Source: an uncultured Lachnospiraceae bacterium
GTDB taxonomy: Bacteria > Bacillota > Clostridia > Lachnospirales > Lachnospiraceae
DNA: 7,922 nt
Direction of reading: 5' to 3'
Assembly (NCBI GenBank): GCA_905236365.1
Contig: CAJOPP010000510.1
Span: forward strand, 1-7,922
How positions within the stretch are numbered: the stretch's first letter is position 1; every line of letters starts with the position of its first letter. Below, in pieces: positions 6,078-7,922 of the stretch. The notes under the pieces were generated by a model. The model was not told the DNA's origin, searched no databases, and saw only the letters and a list, made by a program, of their open reading frames with translations. The position numbers and the translations under genes were made by a program.

Positions 6078-7154
6078 ATGCAGGAAATACAGATCAGTAC
6101 AGCAAATGAAGGACAACGCCTTAATAAATTTTTAGGAAAATACCTGGATAACGCTCCACAGAGCTTTATATATAAAATGCTTCGAAAAAAGAATATCAAG
6201 TGGAATGGGAAAAAAGCTTCCGGAAATGAAATTCTAAGCAGTGGCGATCAGATACAGATTTATATGACGGATGAGACAATTGCCAAATTCCGTAAAGACG
6301 GAACAGTACCGGTCATACAGAAAAAGGAAACAGATAATTCCGAAGTTATACCGCATTCACTCACAACTTCAAACAGAAAAAATCCTCTAATCGGAATTGA
6401 TATTTTATATGAGGATGAAGATATTTTAATTTTGAATAAACCGGTAGGAATGTTATCTCAAAAGGCAGATGCAGATGATTATTCCATAAACGAACGAATT
6501 GTGGATTACTATCAGATGAAGAAGGAAAAAGATGCATTGTTTGTTCCTTCTGTTTGTAACCGTCTTGACCGGAATACAAGTGGCATTTTATTGGCAGGAA
6601 TGTCTTTAAATGGCTCTCGGATGCTCTCTCGTATGTTGAAAGACAGAACATTGGATAAGTTTTATATAACGATTGTTTTGGGTAAAATTGAAAAAGCGAG
6701 TACTATCAAAGGTTTTTTGACCAAAAAAGCGGCACATAATCAGGTGGTTATCTATTCTTCCAAAGAAGATGCTTATGCAGATGGAATAGATAAGCCGGCA
6801 TTTATTGAAACCCGATACGAACCGCTTGCACATGGATTCTTTCAAAACATGGATTTTACTCTTCTTAAGGTTAAGCTGGTAACCGGTAAGACGCATCAGA
6901 TCCGTGCACATTTATGTTCTGTTGGGCATCCAATTATTGGAGATGGAAAATACGGTCGAAAGAGTGTTAATGCCATTATGAAAAAAGAATTTGGGTTACG
7001 ATATCAGTTACTGCATGCTTATGAGATTACCTTTCCAAAAGACGATCCGGACTTGCAACAAGCACTTTGCGGCAAAGTTTTTCGTGCTCCCTTGCCGATA
7101 CAGTTTGAGGAGATACAAAGGAAGCTTTTTGATGATAATATGGCAGGTGCATAA
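6078..7154 (+). CDS. RluA-family pseudouridine synthase (RluC/RluD-like)
   Basis: This 358-residue enzyme should convert specific uridines, most likely in 23S rRNA, to pseudouridine. An N-terminal S4-type RNA-binding domain (about 12-65, with RLNKFL and the KWNGKKASGNE loop) precedes the catalytic domain. That domain contains EDILILNKPVGMLSQ (114-128), the active-site motif NRLDRNTSG (161-169, catalytic Asp164), DKFYITIVLG (193-202), TGKTHQIRAHL (269-279) and IGDGKYG (287-293), in the usual RluA order. The motif reads CNRLDR where many relatives have HRLDR; the aspartate is kept. AGGAAG (6062-6067) lies 10 nt before the ATG, with a further GGGA nearer. The gene follows the SDR gene by 84 nt and shares a theme with the methyltransferase two genes upstream. 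Which uridines are modified cannot be read from the sequence. Confidence 0.93.
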   Translation: MQEIQISTANEGQRLNKFLGKYLDNAPQSFIYKMLRKKNIKWNGKKASGNEILSSGDQIQIYMTDETIAKFRKDGTVPVIQKKETDNSEVIPHSLTTSNRKNPLIGIDILYEDEDILILNKPVGMLSQKADADDYSINERIVDYYQMKKEKDALFVPSVCNRLDRNTSGILLAGMSLNGSRMLSRMLKDRTLDKFYITIVLGKIEKASTIKGFLTKKAAHNQVVIYSSKEDAYADGIDKPAFIETRYEPLAHGFFQNMDFTLLKVKLVTGKTHQIRAHLCSVGHPIIGDGKYGRKSVNAIMKKEFGLRYQLLHAYEITFPKDDPDLQQALCGKVFRAPLPIQFEEIQRKLFDDNMAGA

Positions 7155-7193
7155 GATAGGGAGTGTAATCATTGTTTATCCTGCCTTATTGTA

Positions 7194-7221
7194 TTTACCA
7201 TTTTGAAGCAGGAAGTATGAT
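7194..7221 (+). promoter_or_regulatory. Weak candidate promoter for recU
   Basis: TTTACC (7194-7199) and TATGAT (7216-7221) match the -35 and -10 hexamers at 4 and 5 of 6 bases with a 16-nt spacer, in the 130-nt gap before recU. Transcription would begin near 7228, giving a leader of about 57 nt. Matches this good are common in A+T-rich DNA, so read-through from the upstream operon is equally possible. The gap contains no clear terminator. Confidence 0.22.
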
Positions 7222-7284
7222 GTTTTTAGACAATGTTTCGTTTAAGAATAAGTCATATGATTTTTGAGAAAAGGAGTACACACA

Positions 7285-7818
7285 TTGGCAACATGGAATT
7301 CCAGAGGACTTCGAGGTTCCACCTTTGAAGAACTTATTAATATGACAAATGATCTGTATGCAGAAAAGTCTCTGGCATTGGTGCAGAAGATTCCGACACC
7401 GATTACTCCCATAGAAATTGATAAGCAATCCAGACATATCACGCTTGCTTATTTTGAAAAGGATTCGACTGTGGATTATATTGGAGTGGTACAGGGAATC
7501 CCAATTTGTTTTGATGCAAAGGAATGTCATACCGATACTTTTCCTATGCAGAATATTCATGAACATCAAGTTAATTTCATGGAGAAATTTGAAAAACAGG
7601 GTGGAGTTAGTTTTCTGTTGATTTATTTTACAGCAAGAAATGAATTCTATTATCTTCCGTTTCGCGTATTAAAACAATATGTTGACCGGATTGGAGAAGG
7701 GCATGCCAAGAATTTTAAGTATGCAGAATTGGATCCGAAATATTTTGTTAAGCCTGAAGGAGCAGCATTGGTACATTATCTGGAAGCTATTAATATGGAT
7801 TTGGTTGAGCGTAAATAA
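7285..7818 (+). CDS. recU: Holliday junction resolvase RecU
   Basis: RecU is the Firmicutes enzyme that cuts four-way DNA junctions in recombination and helps chromosome segregation; it acts as a dimer with RuvAB. The 177 residues show the family pattern in order: NSRGLRGSTFEELINMTN (5-22), QKIPTPITPIEI (34-45), STVDYIGVVQG (61-71), ICFDAKE (74-80), NIHEHQVNFM (90-99) and GGVSFLLIYF (106-115). By comparison with Bacillus RecU the metal-binding or catalytic residues should be Asp64, Asp77 and Lys79; position 77 is Asp where I recall Glu in Bacillus. I chose the TTG at 7285 because AGGAG (7272-7276) is 8 nt upstream. The in-frame TTG at 7264 precedes that site and would add seven residues encoded across it. 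The gene starts 130 nt after the pseudouridine synthase and may have its own promoter. In many Firmicutes recU lies beside a penicillin-binding protein gene; here the next gene is outside the window. Confidence 0.93.
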   Translation: MATWNSRGLRGSTFEELINMTNDLYAEKSLALVQKIPTPITPIEIDKQSRHITLAYFEKDSTVDYIGVVQGIPICFDAKECHTDTFPMQNIHEHQVNFMEKFEKQGGVSFLLIYFTARNEFYYLPFRVLKQYVDRIGEGHAKNFKYAELDPKYFVKPEGAALVHYLEAINMDLVERK

Positions 7819-7922
7819 AATCGGGCTATCCGTCGTTACAGTTCATTCGTTAGCTAGTAAACAGTCACCGAGTGTGGTATATGTTGTCCAATGTAGGGCT
7901 ATTTGTGAACGTCGGCACTTAA
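7819..7922. other. Non-coding tail after recU, unassigned
   Basis: These 104 bases after the recU stop contain no plausible gene, and I see no hairpin followed by a U-run. They are richer in G+C (about 44% by hand count) than the surrounding gaps look. GGGCTAT occurs twice in direct orientation (7823-7829 and 7896-7902), each followed within 10 bases by CGTCG or GTCGG. It may be part of a repeated intergenic element or a promoter region for the next gene, but the window ends before this can be judged. Confidence 0.3.

Noticed and set aside
6050..6106. Short leader-peptide frame starting at ATG 6050 before the pseudouridine synthase
   Set aside because: The SD-like GGGGAGG directly abuts the ATG with no spacing, and the 18-residue product shows no attenuator features.
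6991..7206. Plus-strand frame overlapping the end of the pseudouridine synthase gene
   Set aside because: It lies out of frame over conserved coding sequence, without a ribosome binding site or recognisable domain.

Overview
The window looks like chromosomal DNA of a low-G+C Gram-positive bacterium of the class Clostridia, most plausibly Lachnospiraceae-like. This is an inference from gene content: a RecU-type Holliday junction resolvase (a Firmicutes enzyme), a membrane-anchored clostridial L,D-transpeptidase with a YkuD domain, a stand-alone (p)ppGpp synthetase, A+T-rich codon use and GGAGG/AGGAG-type ribosome binding sites. All seven genes I support lie on the + strand, and every minus-strand open frame looks like a shadow of one of them.

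Region by region. Positions 1-1985 hold an L,D-transpeptidase gene whose 5' end lies outside the window. Its cytoplasmic N-terminal part contains five in-frame 66-bp repeats (42-371), followed by one membrane segment and an extracellular catalytic domain. Positions 2134-2745 encode a small membrane-anchored M23 (LytM-type) peptidase whose ribosome binding site sits inside a strong terminator-like hairpin. Positions 2874-3677 encode a small alarmone synthetase, and a 159-nt leader with three small hairpins follows. Positions 3837-5216 (an RsmF-type rRNA m5C methyltransferase), 5244-5993 (a short-chain dehydrogenase) and 6078-7154 (an RluA-family pseudouridine synthase) form a probable operon. 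recU (7285-7818, TTG start) closes the gene series. The last 104 bases are non-coding as far as I can see. No gene-free gap exceeds 160 bases.

The genes fall into housekeeping themes. The first two remodel peptidoglycan: 3-3 cross-linking and endopeptidase cleavage. The third makes the stress alarmone (p)ppGpp. The next block modifies ribosomal RNA, with an oxidoreductase of unknown substrate between the two modification enzymes. The last gene acts in recombination and chromosome segregation. I see no mobile element, CRISPR array, tRNA, rRNA or defence system, and I do not claim a new multi-gene system. The points worth a second look are the repeat-bearing cytoplasmic tail of the L,D-transpeptidase, the hairpin covering the M23 gene's ribosome binding site, and alternative RNA structures in the leaders of the two rRNA-modification genes.
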